DNA of 61,844 bases, from contig RDXM01000088.1 of the NCBI GenBank assembly GCA_004292595.1, forward strand, positions 1 through 61,844, read 5' to 3'. The notes below the pieces were generated by a model, which was given only the letters and a program-made list of their open reading frames with translations, made no database searches and was not told where the DNA came from. The translations under genes were made by a program, and so were the position numbers. This document shows positions 41,800 to 51,555 of this stretch, piece after piece. Source of the stretch: Candidatus Kapaibacterium sp. (lineage in GTDB: Bacteria > Bacteroidota > Ignavibacteria > Kapaibacteriales > UBA4661). Each line of letters begins with the position of its first letter. Position 1 is the first letter of the stretch.

Positions 41800-44673
41800 C
41801 TACCGCACGACAATAATCTTCCCTGTCTCCATGCGGCTTTCCGTCACAATCCGATAGAAATACACACCGTCGGAAACCGCATCATTGCTTGAGAGCCAGA
41901 CGTAGCTGTGCGAGCCACGTTCAAGGCGGGTGCTGGGCAAAAGCGTCGTAATTTCGCGTCCTTGCGCATCGTAAATTTTGATACTGACCGCGCTTGTTTG
42001 TTCCAGAGAGAATCGTATTTCTGCGGCTTCCGAAGCGGGGTTCGGGTACGCGCTTGCTTGCATCACGCTTTGGACGCGGTTTTCTTCCTTCACACTTGTC
42101 ACTAAGCCACTTGGCGGTGCGGGAAATGGCGTGGTGGAATAAATGCGGAACTCGCCCGGACGCAGCATAATCGGTGCGGCGGTATCACGAATCATTTGCA
42201 TTGTGTTCGTGAAGAAGTCCGTCCACGTGCCTGTGCGCTGGAAGTTCGGGACAATCGCGGCGGGTGTAACGCCGAAATTGCCAATGATGGTGACGTTGTT
42301 CGTTGGGTCGGTGATGTTGATGCGCTTCATTTCGCCATTCAGCGCGAGGCGCACGTTTTCACTGCGGAAGACTGCCTGCGTGGTTTTCAGCTTTGCCAAT
42401 TCTGCATAGACCTGCATAAGCGAGCGACGGCGCGGGTCTTGGAGGTAATCCCAGCGAGCGGGCTTGATGGCAAGGCGTGAATCCTCGCGTCCAGAGGGCC
42501 AGTTGATGGAATAATCAAAGCCCATTTCGCCAAATTGCCAAATCATTTTCGCGCCCGGAATCGTGAAAAAGAATGCAGCAGCAGCTTTCATGCGCTCCAG
42601 AGCCGTCGAGGTATCTTTGGTGGAATATGAACCAGATACATTTCCGAATTGAATATTTTTGAACATCAGGCGTTCTTCGTCGTGGCTTTCCATGTAACCC
42701 AGTAAATGCGGACTGTTCCAGCCACGCTGTTTGTACCACAAGCCGCTAAAATCGGAATTGCGTCCGCCGTTGCCATGATAGCCCATCGTTGCTTCGTTGA
42801 AATTGAACACATGATTGCCCCAGAGCATCATTCCGTAATTTGCCAATTCTGTTTCTTCGGAGTTGTCGGCGAAATGCTCCAAAATCACGTAGGCGCTAGA
42901 ATCAGTGCGCCAGATAGCATCTGCCATGCGCTTCAAAAGGCGGATACGCGAGGTATCGCGTGCGCTCCACGCGCCAACGTTTGTGCCGCTATTGCGCTGG
43001 GTAAATCCTTTCGACAAATCAAAGCGGAAACCGTCGAAACGGTAGCGGCGAAGCCACCAGCGATTCACTTGATCCACGAAAATTTGTGTTCCAACGTACT
43101 CATGGTTGAAGTCGTTGAACACGTTGAAAGGGTGCGTTGCAACGGCGTTAAAATATGGGTTCGTCGCGGCTGGATACATCTGATAGAGCGGGCTTGAGCC
43201 AGTTGCTTGATTCAGCACCATGTCCAAAATTACCGCAATGCCGAGTGCGTGTGCGCTGTCGATGAATGTTTGCAAATCTGCCTCTGTGCCGTAGTATTTG
43301 TCCACCGCGCAATGGAAGGCAGGATTGTAGCCCCAGCTTTGGTTTCCATCAAATTCCATCACAGGCATCATTTCAATACAATTCACGCCCAAGCGCTTCA
43401 AATAACCCAGCGAATCCATTGCGGCGCGGAAGGTGCGGCGGTCGTTGAAGTCGCGGATGAGGAGTTCGTAGGTAACAAGGTCGCCTTTGGCAGGACGACG
43501 GAAATTATTCACTTTCCAAGGATAGGGAGCGCGTCCTGACTGAATCACCCCAACCATACCCGTTGTGCGCCCTGTCGGATACGCGAGCAAATTCGGGTAG
43601 CGTCCTTCGCTCACGACTTGCGCGTCGTTGAAGGGGTCAAGGATTTTGTCTGCATATGGGTCGGGTGTGCGAATAGTGCCGTTGATGAGATATTGAAAAC
43701 CATACTCGCGGCGCGGCGTAAGCCCTCCAACCCGCACCCAATAACGGTTTCCGTCGGGAGTGCGGTTCATTTGCGTGTTCAGTTGCCAATTATTGAAATC
43801 GCCCATCAAATACACAAAAGGAACATTGGGCGCGAACAGCACAAAGACTGCGCTAGAATCGGAATCGTAGGTAATGCCGTCCTCGCGGATGCCCGCCGGA
43901 AGAGCCGCCACAGGCACAGCACCGCGAACGGTGATAGAAATAGAATCTGTAGCCGTATTTGTGCCAGCTTGCGCGGTCAAGCGCAAGAGAAGCTGCCCTT
44001 CTGATGCGGTAACGATGTAGCGTCCTCTGAAATCGAAGGTAGTTGCATTAGCAATTTCGCGTCCGTTCTCGGTAAGGCTGATGCTTGCTCGCGTGGAAGT
44101 CATAAACTGGATATTCACGGTGTCGCCGCGTTGCGCAAAAAAGGACTTCGTTTCAGGCAAAAGCAATTTCGCATTAAAGCTGCCAACGGGGTAAACATTG
44201 TAGAAAATATCGCCGCCACGGTCGTCTTTGCCTTCGCGTGAGCCATCTACATTGCGAAAGACAAACGCGAGGCGCAGAATTTCTTCATCGGCGGGAACGC
44301 CGTAAAAGCTACGCACTTGAAAACGAATACGATGAAGGTTATTCCCAAGAGCTTCCATGCGAACTTTGGGGTTATCCGTCCTCCAGGGCGCAGCAACGTA
44401 TCGCCATTGATTATTGCTGCGATTGGTAATCACTCCCGTATGCGCAAATACCGTCGCAACGCCCTGCAAGCCGCCTGTACCCTTGCTTGCATCGTAAATA
44501 ATAGTAACAGAATCGTTTGCGGTGGGGAAAATCGGCGTTACTTGGATAATCTGCGCAGTTGCCAGATGGGGCAAAAATACGACGCAGGCAAACACATTCA
44601 GTGCAGTAACAACGAGGCGCAACCATGCCCTGCGAGCAAGGTGTGGTGCGCTAAAAGAGGAAAAAGCATCCAT
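41800..44673 (-). CDS. Secreted GH13 alpha-amylase-family enzyme with T9SS sorting domain
   Basis: The 957-residue protein has a signal peptide (cleavage near ATAQ, ~41), N-terminal beta domains and a CBM48/E-set module (VYLMGDFNNWQLN). The GH13 barrel follows: NCIEMMPVMEFDGNQSWGY, DMVLNQATG, GFRFDLSKGF with the nucleophile Asp at ~552, VILEHFAD with the acid Glu, and MESHDEERL. The last ~85 residues (AYPNPASEAAEIRFSLE ... DGVYFYRIVT) are a type A C-terminal domain that directs export through the type IX (Por) system. It should degrade or branch alpha-glucans at the cell surface. The ATG at 44673 was chosen; a TTG 15 codons upstream is possible. Confidence 0.94.
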   Translation of the reverse strand: MDAFSSFSAPHLARRAWLRLVVTALNVFACVVFLPHLATAQIIQVTPIFPTANDSVTIIYDASKGTGGLQGVATVFAHTGVITNRSNNQWRYVAAPWRTDNPKVRMEALGNNLHRIRFQVRSFYGVPADEEILRLAFVFRNVDGSREGKDDRGGDIFYNVYPVGSFNAKLLLPETKSFFAQRGDTVNIQFMTSTRASISLTENGREIANATTFDFRGRYIVTASEGQLLLRLTAQAGTNTATDSISITVRGAVPVAALPAGIREDGITYDSDSSAVFVLFAPNVPFVYLMGDFNNWQLNTQMNRTPDGNRYWVRVGGLTPRREYGFQYLINGTIRTPDPYADKILDPFNDAQVVSEGRYPNLLAYPTGRTTGMVGVIQSGRAPYPWKVNNFRRPAKGDLVTYELLIRDFNDRRTFRAAMDSLGYLKRLGVNCIEMMPVMEFDGNQSWGYNPAFHCAVDKYYGTEADLQTFIDSAHALGIAVILDMVLNQATGSSPLYQMYPAATNPYFNAVATHPFNVFNDFNHEYVGTQIFVDQVNRWWLRRYRFDGFRFDLSKGFTQRNSGTNVGAWSARDTSRIRLLKRMADAIWRTDSSAYVILEHFADNSEETELANYGMMLWGNHVFNFNEATMGYHGNGGRNSDFSGLWYKQRGWNSPHLLGYMESHDEERLMFKNIQFGNVSGSYSTKDTSTALERMKAAAAFFFTIPGAKMIWQFGEMGFDYSINWPSGREDSRLAIKPARWDYLQDPRRRSLMQVYAELAKLKTTQAVFRSENVRLALNGEMKRINITDPTNNVTIIGNFGVTPAAIVPNFQRTGTWTDFFTNTMQMIRDTAAPIMLRPGEFRIYSTTPFPAPPSGLVTSVKEENRVQSVMQASAYPNPASEAAEIRFSLEQTSAVSIKIYDAQGREITTLLPSTRLERGSHSYVWLSSNDAVSDGVYFYRIVTESRMETGKIIVVR

Positions 44674-44834
44674 AAACACACAAAAAACAAGGGTGAAAAA
44701 AAGAGGAAAAACTGACAATTCCAGAACGGAATATACGAAACACGACGGAGAAATTCTTTGCGTTCTCTCCTTTCTTTTGTGCGTACTGAAATAATGCCCT
44801 TTCTGGCTCTTGGTGTTGTGGCAGCAAGATACTC

Positions 44835-44888
44835 ATTCACATCATCATTCACATCATCATTCACACCGTCATTCACACCATCACTCAC
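44835..44888. repeat. 12-bp tandem repeat at the 3' end of the chemoreceptor gene
   Basis: ATTCACATCATC is repeated about 4.5 times (last copies ATTCACACCGTC and ATTCACACCATC) and runs right up to the stop codon of the minus-strand chemoreceptor. It is outside the reading frame of either neighbour. Confidence 0.75.
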
Positions 44889-46750
44889 ACGCGGAAATGC
44901 TCCACCATGCGCCGAAGCTGCTCGGCAAGCTGTCGAATGTTCGTGGAAAGCTGCGCAATTTGCACCGTATCTTTTGCCGTTTGGCGACCAATCGCGCTCA
45001 TTTCGCCAACGCCGTTTGCAATCTGCTTCCCGCGTGAAAGCTGCTGTTCATTTGCTTCGGCAACAGAACTGATGCGGTGTGCAACGCTTTCCGACTGCGC
45101 AACAATTTGCTTGAGTGCCTCGCCCGCTTTCAGTGCCAAGCCGCGCCCGCGCTCTACCTGCGCCGAAGCAGCAACCATGCCCTTGTTGGCAATATCGGTA
45201 TCTTTCTGAATGCGCCGCACAATATCGCTCACTTCCTTCGTGGCTTCGCTTGTACGCTCGGCGAGTTTGCGCACTTCGTCGGCAACAACCGCAAAGCCGC
45301 GTCCTTGCTCGCCTGCGCGGGCGGCTTCGATGGACGCATTCAGCGCAAGAAGATTGGTTTGGTCGGCAATTTCGTGAATCACGCCGACAATATCGTTGAT
45401 GTTGTCGCTATTGCCCTTCAGCACGGTGATTGTCGCGCCAAGCTCGCCAACAATCTCGGTAATGCGCTGCATTTCTTCAATCGTCAGCTGCACGACGCTT
45501 CCGCCCTGCGACGCGCTGAAACCCGCTCCCAGAGCTTCTTCAACGGCTTTTGTTGCCAGCACATTATTCGAGGCAATCACATCGGTATTTTGATGTACCA
45601 TTTCATCAATACTCATCATTTGCGCTTGCTGCTCTTGGGTTGCCGTCGCAATGCTTTCTGCGTATTCGGCAATGTGCGAACTCGCGCCAGCAGTGGTTTC
45701 GATGGCATTCATCAGTTGTGAAATGAGGTCTTGCAAGGTTTCCACAACGCCGTTAAATCCTTCGTATAATTCACCAATTTCATCATGCTTTGTAATGTCC
45801 AAACGTGTGCGAAGGTCGCCGACACTAAACTGTTCCATTGCCTCCAATGCCGTACCGACGCTCGTTTGCAGATACATTTTCTCTTTTTCGGAAGTCTCCA
45901 CCGCGAGGCGCACTTTCTCTTCCACGCTCGCTTTTTCGGCGCGAACATCCTCCAAACCCCTGCGAATACTGGCAACCATGATGTTGAAGGATTGCGCTAA
46001 ACTTCCTAATTCATCTCGCGTCAGAACCCGCACCGTTACTTGTGTTTCGCCCGATGCGACGGCTTTTGCGGCGTGGTCGAGATATTGAATCGGTCTGCCA
46101 ATAAGCCGCGCAAGCCACCAACCAAGCGCGATTGCGGACAGAAGAGCAATCACGGTAAAGGTAAGAAGCTCAATTTGCAAGGTGTGAAAACGCTTCATAC
46201 TAGCTTCTTTTGCCTCTTGCGCGGCGGCGAGTTTGGATTTTGTGAAATTATTCAACGCCACAAACATACCGCGTGAGGCTTTCGCGCCAGCTCCGAAGCG
46301 GTAGTGCTGCAATGCTGCCTCCGCGTCGCCAGCTTCACCCAAGCGCATAACCTCAGAAAACGTTGTTTTGAAAAAAGCAACGCTATCCTGCAATGCCTTA
46401 TACTGTGCGGCTTCTGCGTCGTCATCAATAAAATCTTTGTAGCGCGTTGTTGCGGTGTCGAGCATTTTATACATCTGGTTGTTCACCGCGCTTTTCATTT
46501 TCTGCACTTCTGCCGAGTCCTTGATAAGCATGAAATTGAGCGCGTAAACGCGAGTTCGCTGATATGCTTCGCTCAAGCGAGAAAGATACGAAAGCGGCAA
46601 AAGCTGACGCTCGTACATCGTTTCGGCATTATTTGCCATCGTCGAAGTGGCGGTATAGCCAATAAATCCCGCTCCGACAACAAACGACGAAATCAGCATA
46701 AAGCCAATAATAAGTTTTGTTTGAATCGAAAGATGTTGAAACCATTTCAT
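44885..46750 (-). CDS. Methyl-accepting chemotaxis protein
   Basis: The 621-residue inner-membrane receptor has TM1 (~10-30), a periplasmic four-helix-bundle ligand domain (to ~195) and TM2 (~200-220). A HAMP domain, a coiled coil, a second HAMP-like segment (~300-350) and a full signalling domain follow, with the hairpin tip [41 protein letters not shown] (cited in part; tip core is [16 protein letters not shown]). It ends without a CheR-binding pentapeptide. ATG at 46750 with AGGGG upstream. It would control the kinase CheA, but no che genes are in the window, so it is an orphan receptor here. Confidence 0.95.
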   Translation of the reverse strand: MKWFQHLSIQTKLIIGFMLISSFVVGAGFIGYTATSTMANNAETMYERQLLPLSYLSRLSEAYQRTRVYALNFMLIKDSAEVQKMKSAVNNQMYKMLDTATTRYKDFIDDDAEAAQYKALQDSVAFFKTTFSEVMRLGEAGDAEAALQHYRFGAGAKASRGMFVALNNFTKSKLAAAQEAKEASMKRFHTLQIELLTFTVIALLSAIALGWWLARLIGRPIQYLDHAAKAVASGETQVTVRVLTRDELGSLAQSFNIMVASIRRGLEDVRAEKASVEEKVRLAVETSEKEKMYLQTSVGTALEAMEQFSVGDLRTRLDITKHDEIGELYEGFNGVVETLQDLISQLMNAIETTAGASSHIAEYAESIATATQEQQAQMMSIDEMVHQNTDVIASNNVLATKAVEEALGAGFSASQGGSVVQLTIEEMQRITEIVGELGATITVLKGNSDNINDIVGVIHEIADQTNLLALNASIEAARAGEQGRGFAVVADEVRKLAERTSEATKEVSDIVRRIQKDTDIANKGMVAASAQVERGRGLALKAGEALKQIVAQSESVAHRISSVAEANEQQLSRGKQIANGVGEMSAIGRQTAKDTVQIAQLSTNIRQLAEQLRRMVEHFRV

Positions 46751-46967
46751 AGAAGCACGCCCCTTTCTCAAGAGAGGATTCGGACAATGAACAAAAAAAT
46801 GAACAAAAATAGTTGCAGCGAGCCATATCGCTTATACGATAAAACCACTACAATCATGGCATTACGGTGGAACTACAACATGAGCGTAAAGAGCAATGTA
46901 TCAAGAAGTCTCGCATTTTGGAAGGAGAAAGTTTTGCGCAGGGCATTTTAGGCAAATTAAGCAAATA

Positions 46968-48443
46968 CTACGGCACAAATTTTTCTGCCAGCAGACGCAT
47001 CGCACGGCGGTCGGTGCTGCCTTTTGGCGTGAGCAGCCAGTCTGAAAAAGGAAGGAGAAGAATACGGTCAAAAAAATCCACAGGAACGCCACAACACAAG
47101 CTACAATCACGCTTCCACGCTTCTTTGCTTTGCTCAGAAACATGAGCAAGACCAAGAACAAGGCTACAGGTTTCGCCATTCTGCGTAAAAATCATACAGC
47201 TTCGCACTTCCTCAAAAGCCGCTTGAATGCTGGCTTCCCAGTGAACGGCAGGAATAAAACGACCATTGGCAAGTTTGAAATTATCATCGCTGCGACCAAC
47301 AAAGAAATATCCTTCCAATGCCGCATCGTTGCTTGTTTGCACAATATCGCCCGTGCTGTGCCACCGCTCTGGCGGAAGTGCCTCAAAACCACGCGCCCGC
47401 GTCCATGCGCCGATACAAGCGTTTGCGCCGCGAAATTCCAGCACGGAATCAGCATTTATGCGCACATCAGAGCCGAGTGGCTTCGGAAGCGTCTTGCCGA
47501 GATAATTCGCCGCCCACACGCCTGGCGCACCAAGCGTGATTCCAGGCGAGGCTTCTGTTTGCCCGTAGCCCACGCGGAGCTTGGTTTGGCGCAATATCGG
47601 CACAATATCTTCCTGCACGGGCGCACCGCCAATCACGCCGCCCTGCAAGCCGCAGAGAAAGATGCGTCCGCGCTCGGACTCCGCCAAACGCCGCACCAAA
47701 AGCGGCACCATTGAGCAATGCGTGATGGAATGAGCCTCAGCGAGTGCGAGTAGTGCTTCTGTGTCGCGTCCGCCCTTTGTATCGCGCACCAGTTCTGCGC
47801 CCGCGAAGAATGCTGGCAAAAAGTCAATCAACAAACCAAAAGCATGATGCAACGGCAACACCGACAGCACACGCGCTGCGGGATAATTTTGCACAAGATT
47901 TTCCAATACTCCTGCAACGCGAACACCTTCGCCATGAGCTTGCGAGCTAGATTGCAAGCCAAGTTCGGGCAAATGGCTGTCTAAAACGGTAAAAATATTT
48001 GTATCGGAAAGTGCGAACCAGCGCGGCTCTGATGTTGTGCCAGAACTCGCCAGAAGCAAGCGAACATCAGGCGTTGGAGCTTGCGCGGCAGAGTGCGGCG
48101 AGAGTGTGCATTCGGCATCATTGGCGGTAATGATTGCGCTCACATCAAGCAATGAAGCGGCTTCCAAAGGATTCACACTCGGCGGACAGAGCGCAAGCGA
48201 ACAGCGTTCCCACAAGCCCGCAAGCAGCACCGCAACAAAGCTCCGCGATGGCGGCAAGGCAACAAGGATGCGGCTTCCAGCCGATAAATTATGTTGCCGA
48301 AAGATATTCACCCATTCGCGCATAGAAAACCACAGCGAAGCCGCCGGCAAGATTCCATCGTCAAAAACTAACAACGGATAGGCTTGCTGAAATAAGCGAG
48401 CATACAGGCGTTCTTGCCAGATATGGTGCGGTTGTTGGGGCAT
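46968..48443 (-). CDS. AMP-dependent synthetase/ligase (acyl-CoA synthetase-like)
   Basis: This 491-residue member of the ANL superfamily activates a carboxylate as acyl-AMP. Core motifs are present but degenerate: the P-loop reads SSGTTSEPRW (Lys replaced), A5 is GYGQTE, A7 STGDI, A8 FVGRSDDNFKLANGRF, and the catalytic A10 Lys is in LTPKGSTDRR. The C-terminal domain is short. The divergence suggests a specialised ligase, such as a standalone adenylation enzyme in fatty-acid or polyketide chemistry; the substrate is unknown. The ATG at 48443 lies 24 bp from the GH31 stop. A GTG at 48473 would overlap that gene by 7 bp, so translational coupling is plausible. Confidence 0.85.
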   Translation of the reverse strand: MPQQPHHIWQERLYARLFQQAYPLLVFDDGILPAASLWFSMREWVNIFRQHNLSAGSRILVALPPSRSFVAVLLAGLWERCSLALCPPSVNPLEAASLLDVSAIITANDAECTLSPHSAAQAPTPDVRLLLASSGTTSEPRWFALSDTNIFTVLDSHLPELGLQSSSQAHGEGVRVAGVLENLVQNYPAARVLSVLPLHHAFGLLIDFLPAFFAGAELVRDTKGGRDTEALLALAEAHSITHCSMVPLLVRRLAESERGRIFLCGLQGGVIGGAPVQEDIVPILRQTKLRVGYGQTEASPGITLGAPGVWAANYLGKTLPKPLGSDVRINADSVLEFRGANACIGAWTRARGFEALPPERWHSTGDIVQTSNDAALEGYFFVGRSDDNFKLANGRFIPAVHWEASIQAAFEEVRSCMIFTQNGETCSLVLGLAHVSEQSKEAWKRDCSLCCGVPVDFFDRILLLPFSDWLLTPKGSTDRRAMRLLAEKFVP

Positions 48444-48466
48444 TTGAATTGATGTTTTTATTGCAC

Positions 48467-51010
48467 TTACCACTGCACAACAAACTTTTCTACCTGAAGC
48501 GGAAACGTGATGACCGTCGAAAGTTCTTCCGCGCCTGACTTTACCTGCCCTCCAAGCGGGTCGTAGCCGGAAAGTTGTGGTAAAAAGGTGAAAAATTCCA
48601 TGCTGGTTTTTGTTGTTTTTGTGCCAACTTTTATCTCGTTTGGTAGCGTCGTTCCGAAGCCGTGAAAAATGCAGCGAACCGTCCGAAACTTCGATGTGCG
48701 CTTGCCTTCAGGCTGTTCAAAGGTCAAGTTTTTCTTTGCCGCATCGAAGCGAATGACGCGCTTTACAAAATCGCCCTGTTCGTGCGCATAGCTTTCGCCG
48801 TCGTCTTCGTAGTAGGTGAATGAGTTTGGATTATTGCCGCGATACACGTGCAGCGTCAGCGTATCGGTCGGCTTTTGCGCGGCATGAAGCACGGGCGATT
48901 GCTGAGGAATGATGCTGCCTCCACGCACAAAAATTGGCAAGCGATTGAGCGGTGCTTCCACCAACATCTCCTGTCCACCGCTTATTTGCTTGTGCGAATG
49001 GAAATCGTACCAAATCTCACCTTTTTCTGGCAAATACACTTTTGCAAATTGTTGCGCACTGACAACGGGTGCGACCAGCAACGACGCGCCAAAGAGGTAC
49101 TGCGCGGAAAATGCACCGTTGTAAATATTTGCATCAAACGGGTAATTGATTGCCAAACTCCGCGCCACAGGCAAGCCCGTTTGCGAGGCTTCGTAGAACG
49201 CTGAGTACAAGTACGGCATCAGATTATAGCGCAGTTGGATGTAGTTTTTGCAAATTTCCTCAACGTCCTCGCCAAACGACCAAGGGTCTTGTTCTTTCGT
49301 GTAAATAGCGGAGTGAATGCGGAAGAATGGCGTAAATGCGCCCACCGTAACCCATCGCGCAAAAAGCTCACGCGAACCATTGCCATTAAAACCGCCAATA
49401 TCCACGCCCGCAAACGGCACACCTGCTAGTCCCAAGCCCGCTACCAACTTTGCGCCCAGCATCAAATGGTCGTCTGTCGCCGTGTTGTCGCCCGTCCAAA
49501 TGGAGGAATAACGCTGAATGCCCGCATAGGCAGCGCGTGTGAGAATGTACGGACGTTTGCCGTTCAAATTCCGCTTCGCGCCTTCGTAACTGCTCCGTGC
49601 CATCTCCAAACCATAGACGTTATGCGCCTTGCGGTGTGTTCCTTTTGTGCCGTCGAAGTCAAATTCTACAATGTTCGGGATGCTTTGTCCCCACGTTGCG
49701 GGTTCGTTCATGTCATTCCAAAAGCCCGTAACGCCAGCATCGGTGAGGGTTTTCATCTTGTCGCCCCACCACTGGCGGGCTTTGGGATTGGTAAAATCTG
49801 GGAAATGACACCAGCCGGGCCAGACCTCGCCTTTGTACGGCGTTCCATCGGGATATTGCGCGAAAATTCCTTGTTTTACGCCATCTTCAAATGCCGAATA
49901 GCCTTTTTCCACCTTGATTCCTGGGTCGTTGATAACAACCGTATTGAAGCCCATTGCTTTCAAATCCGACGTAAGTTTTTTCGGATTCGGGAAGCGTTCT
50001 GGATGAAAGGTGAAAACTTTGTAGGCATCCATGTAGTGAATATCCAGCACAATCGCATCGCCCGCAAAGCCCTTTTCACGCATGGTTCGAGCAATGTTCA
50101 TCACTTCGGAATCAGGAAAATAGCTGTACCGACATTGCTGATAGCCCAGCGACCACAAGGGCGGAAGCGGCATCAATCCTGTGAGTTCGGTATAGGCGCG
50201 AATCGTTTCGGCAACGCTTACTTGATGGATAAAGTAGTAATTCATCTCGCCGGCATCGGCGGAAAACGAGGAAAAACGGTCGTTGGACGCGCCAAAGTTG
50301 AAGGTTGTGCGATAGGAATTATCCAAGAAAATGCCATAGACAAGCGATTTCGAGTGCAAGCCCATAAAGAATGGAATCGAGACGTAGAGCGGGTCGGACA
50401 TACCATGATACCCAAAAGCATCCGTGTTCCAATTCGTGAACGCGCTGCCGCGTTTGTCGGTGCCGCCTGCTTTTTCGCCCAATCCAATAAAGCGTTCATC
50501 AGGCAAGAGGCGTTTGTGCGTGGTTACTTCGGTGCCGAGCCAGGTCGTTCCGAACGCGCTTTCATCCTCGCTCAAGAGCTTTCCTTCGGGCGTGAAAAAT
50601 TGCACACGCACTGGGTTTTTCTTCACCACAACTTTCAGCGCGTCGGTGGTGAGTGTGAGCGCGTCGGCATCGTCTTTGACGGTGAATTTCACGGTTTGCG
50701 GCTGAAGCGTAACGGCAAACGAGTGGTCGTTCCAATCGGAAGTATTCCGCATCGCACGAACACGAATGATGGAAGGCGTATAGGCTGTGAGGCGCATCAC
50801 ACCTTGCGGCGTGGTGATGAGTAGTCCGTTTGGTTCTTGTTTCCAATCGGTGCATTTTCCAAGAGATTCAGACAACATAGACGAAGTATTTGATTGAGTA
50901 TTGGTGCGGGTTTGAGCGGAAATTGGCAATGAAAAATTGAGCAAAAAAGAGCTTGCGACAAGCAGTAGCAGCGTGGAAGAATGCCGACGAACAGCAGTAT
51001 TTGTGAGCAT
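48467..51010 (-). CDS. Secreted GH31 alpha-glucosidase-family glycoside hydrolase
   Basis: The 847-residue enzyme has a Sec signal peptide (LLLLVASSFLLNF, cleavage near ISAQ, ~33) and acts in the periplasm or outside. It has the GH31 N-terminal beta-sandwich (FIGLGEKAGGTDKRG), then the catalytic barrel with GFWNDMNEPATW (nucleophile Asp ~433) and SSIWTGDNTATDD (acid/base Asp). FFRIHSA and the C-terminal FVRGGSIIPQQ are also typical. It releases glucose from non-reducing ends of alpha-glucans or related glycans; exact specificity is not readable. It pairs functionally with the GH13 amylase and glycogen phosphorylase, and precedes the AMP-ligase gene on the same strand. Confidence 0.95.
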   Translation of the reverse strand: MLTNTAVRRHSSTLLLLVASSFLLNFSLPISAQTRTNTQSNTSSMLSESLGKCTDWKQEPNGLLITTPQGVMRLTAYTPSIIRVRAMRNTSDWNDHSFAVTLQPQTVKFTVKDDADALTLTTDALKVVVKKNPVRVQFFTPEGKLLSEDESAFGTTWLGTEVTTHKRLLPDERFIGLGEKAGGTDKRGSAFTNWNTDAFGYHGMSDPLYVSIPFFMGLHSKSLVYGIFLDNSYRTTFNFGASNDRFSSFSADAGEMNYYFIHQVSVAETIRAYTELTGLMPLPPLWSLGYQQCRYSYFPDSEVMNIARTMREKGFAGDAIVLDIHYMDAYKVFTFHPERFPNPKKLTSDLKAMGFNTVVINDPGIKVEKGYSAFEDGVKQGIFAQYPDGTPYKGEVWPGWCHFPDFTNPKARQWWGDKMKTLTDAGVTGFWNDMNEPATWGQSIPNIVEFDFDGTKGTHRKAHNVYGLEMARSSYEGAKRNLNGKRPYILTRAAYAGIQRYSSIWTGDNTATDDHLMLGAKLVAGLGLAGVPFAGVDIGGFNGNGSRELFARWVTVGAFTPFFRIHSAIYTKEQDPWSFGEDVEEICKNYIQLRYNLMPYLYSAFYEASQTGLPVARSLAINYPFDANIYNGAFSAQYLFGASLLVAPVVSAQQFAKVYLPEKGEIWYDFHSHKQISGGQEMLVEAPLNRLPIFVRGGSIIPQQSPVLHAAQKPTDTLTLHVYRGNNPNSFTYYEDDGESYAHEQGDFVKRVIRFDAAKKNLTFEQPEGKRTSKFRTVRCIFHGFGTTLPNEIKVGTKTTKTSMEFFTFLPQLSGYDPLGGQVKSGAEELSTVITFPLQVEKFVVQW

Positions 51011-51555
51011 AGCGGTTGGGTATGCAAAAGTGGGAAATGTTGTTTGTTGCGTGGATATTCCTCTGAAAGCAAGGTGTAATCTCTATTCTGCATTGCCAAT
51101 CTAGCAAAAGCGGCAGTGAATCACAAGGCGAATCATCGGCAAAATGCGTATTTTTGTTCTTTCGCCCCAAAGTGATTGACCTTCGCCGCGAAGCAAAGTA
51201 TCTTCGCAGCACATTTGTGTACGCTGTGGCTCTGCGCGATTGTCGGCGTACTGCTCATTTTTTCATCAAATAACTTTTGCCATGAAAATACGTGCGGATT
51301 GCGGGCGAAGAAGGCATTGAGCAATATTCGCTGAATGTGGTGCATTGAGGCTCAAGTTGTCAATTTGAGGCTCAAGAGCAGCAAGAATTTCTCCTATTGC
51401 GCTCATCAATTCTTGAATAACAAAGAGCTTTGGCACGGATTTTGACGGATAGACTAGGCGATAGCCTATCCAAGCGGTTTTCAATGATTCTCGTACATGG
51501 TAGAAGATTGTAGCTTTCATTGCGGGCATTTCACCGAGTAAATATCTGAAGAATT
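51011..51555. other. Gene-poor divergent interval between GH31 and PBP4
   Basis: This is 545 bp with no firm gene. It contains one weak minus-strand frame (listed separately) and a GCGCGATT/AATCGCGC-free AT-rich stretch next to the GH31 start. No palindrome or repeat stood out. Confidence 0.4.
51266..51529 (-). CDS. Doubtful small hypothetical protein
   Basis: This 87-residue frame has an ATG start without a Shine-Dalgarno and no family I recognise. The sequence begins MPAMKATIFYHVRESLKTAW and has an amphipathic helix (VIQELMSAIGEILAALEPQI). The composition is plausible for protein up to about residue 70, after which it becomes irregular. It may be a real small gene, a decayed remnant or chance. 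Confidence 0.3.
   Translation of the reverse strand: MPAMKATIFYHVRESLKTAWIGYRLVYPSKSVPKLFVIQELMSAIGEILAALEPQIDNLSLNAPHSANIAQCLLRPQSARIFMAKVI

Noticed and set aside
49466-50824. Long plus-strand open frame opposite GH31 (452 residues)
   Set aside because: It is antisense to the clear glucosidase, with no recognisable domain or start signal.
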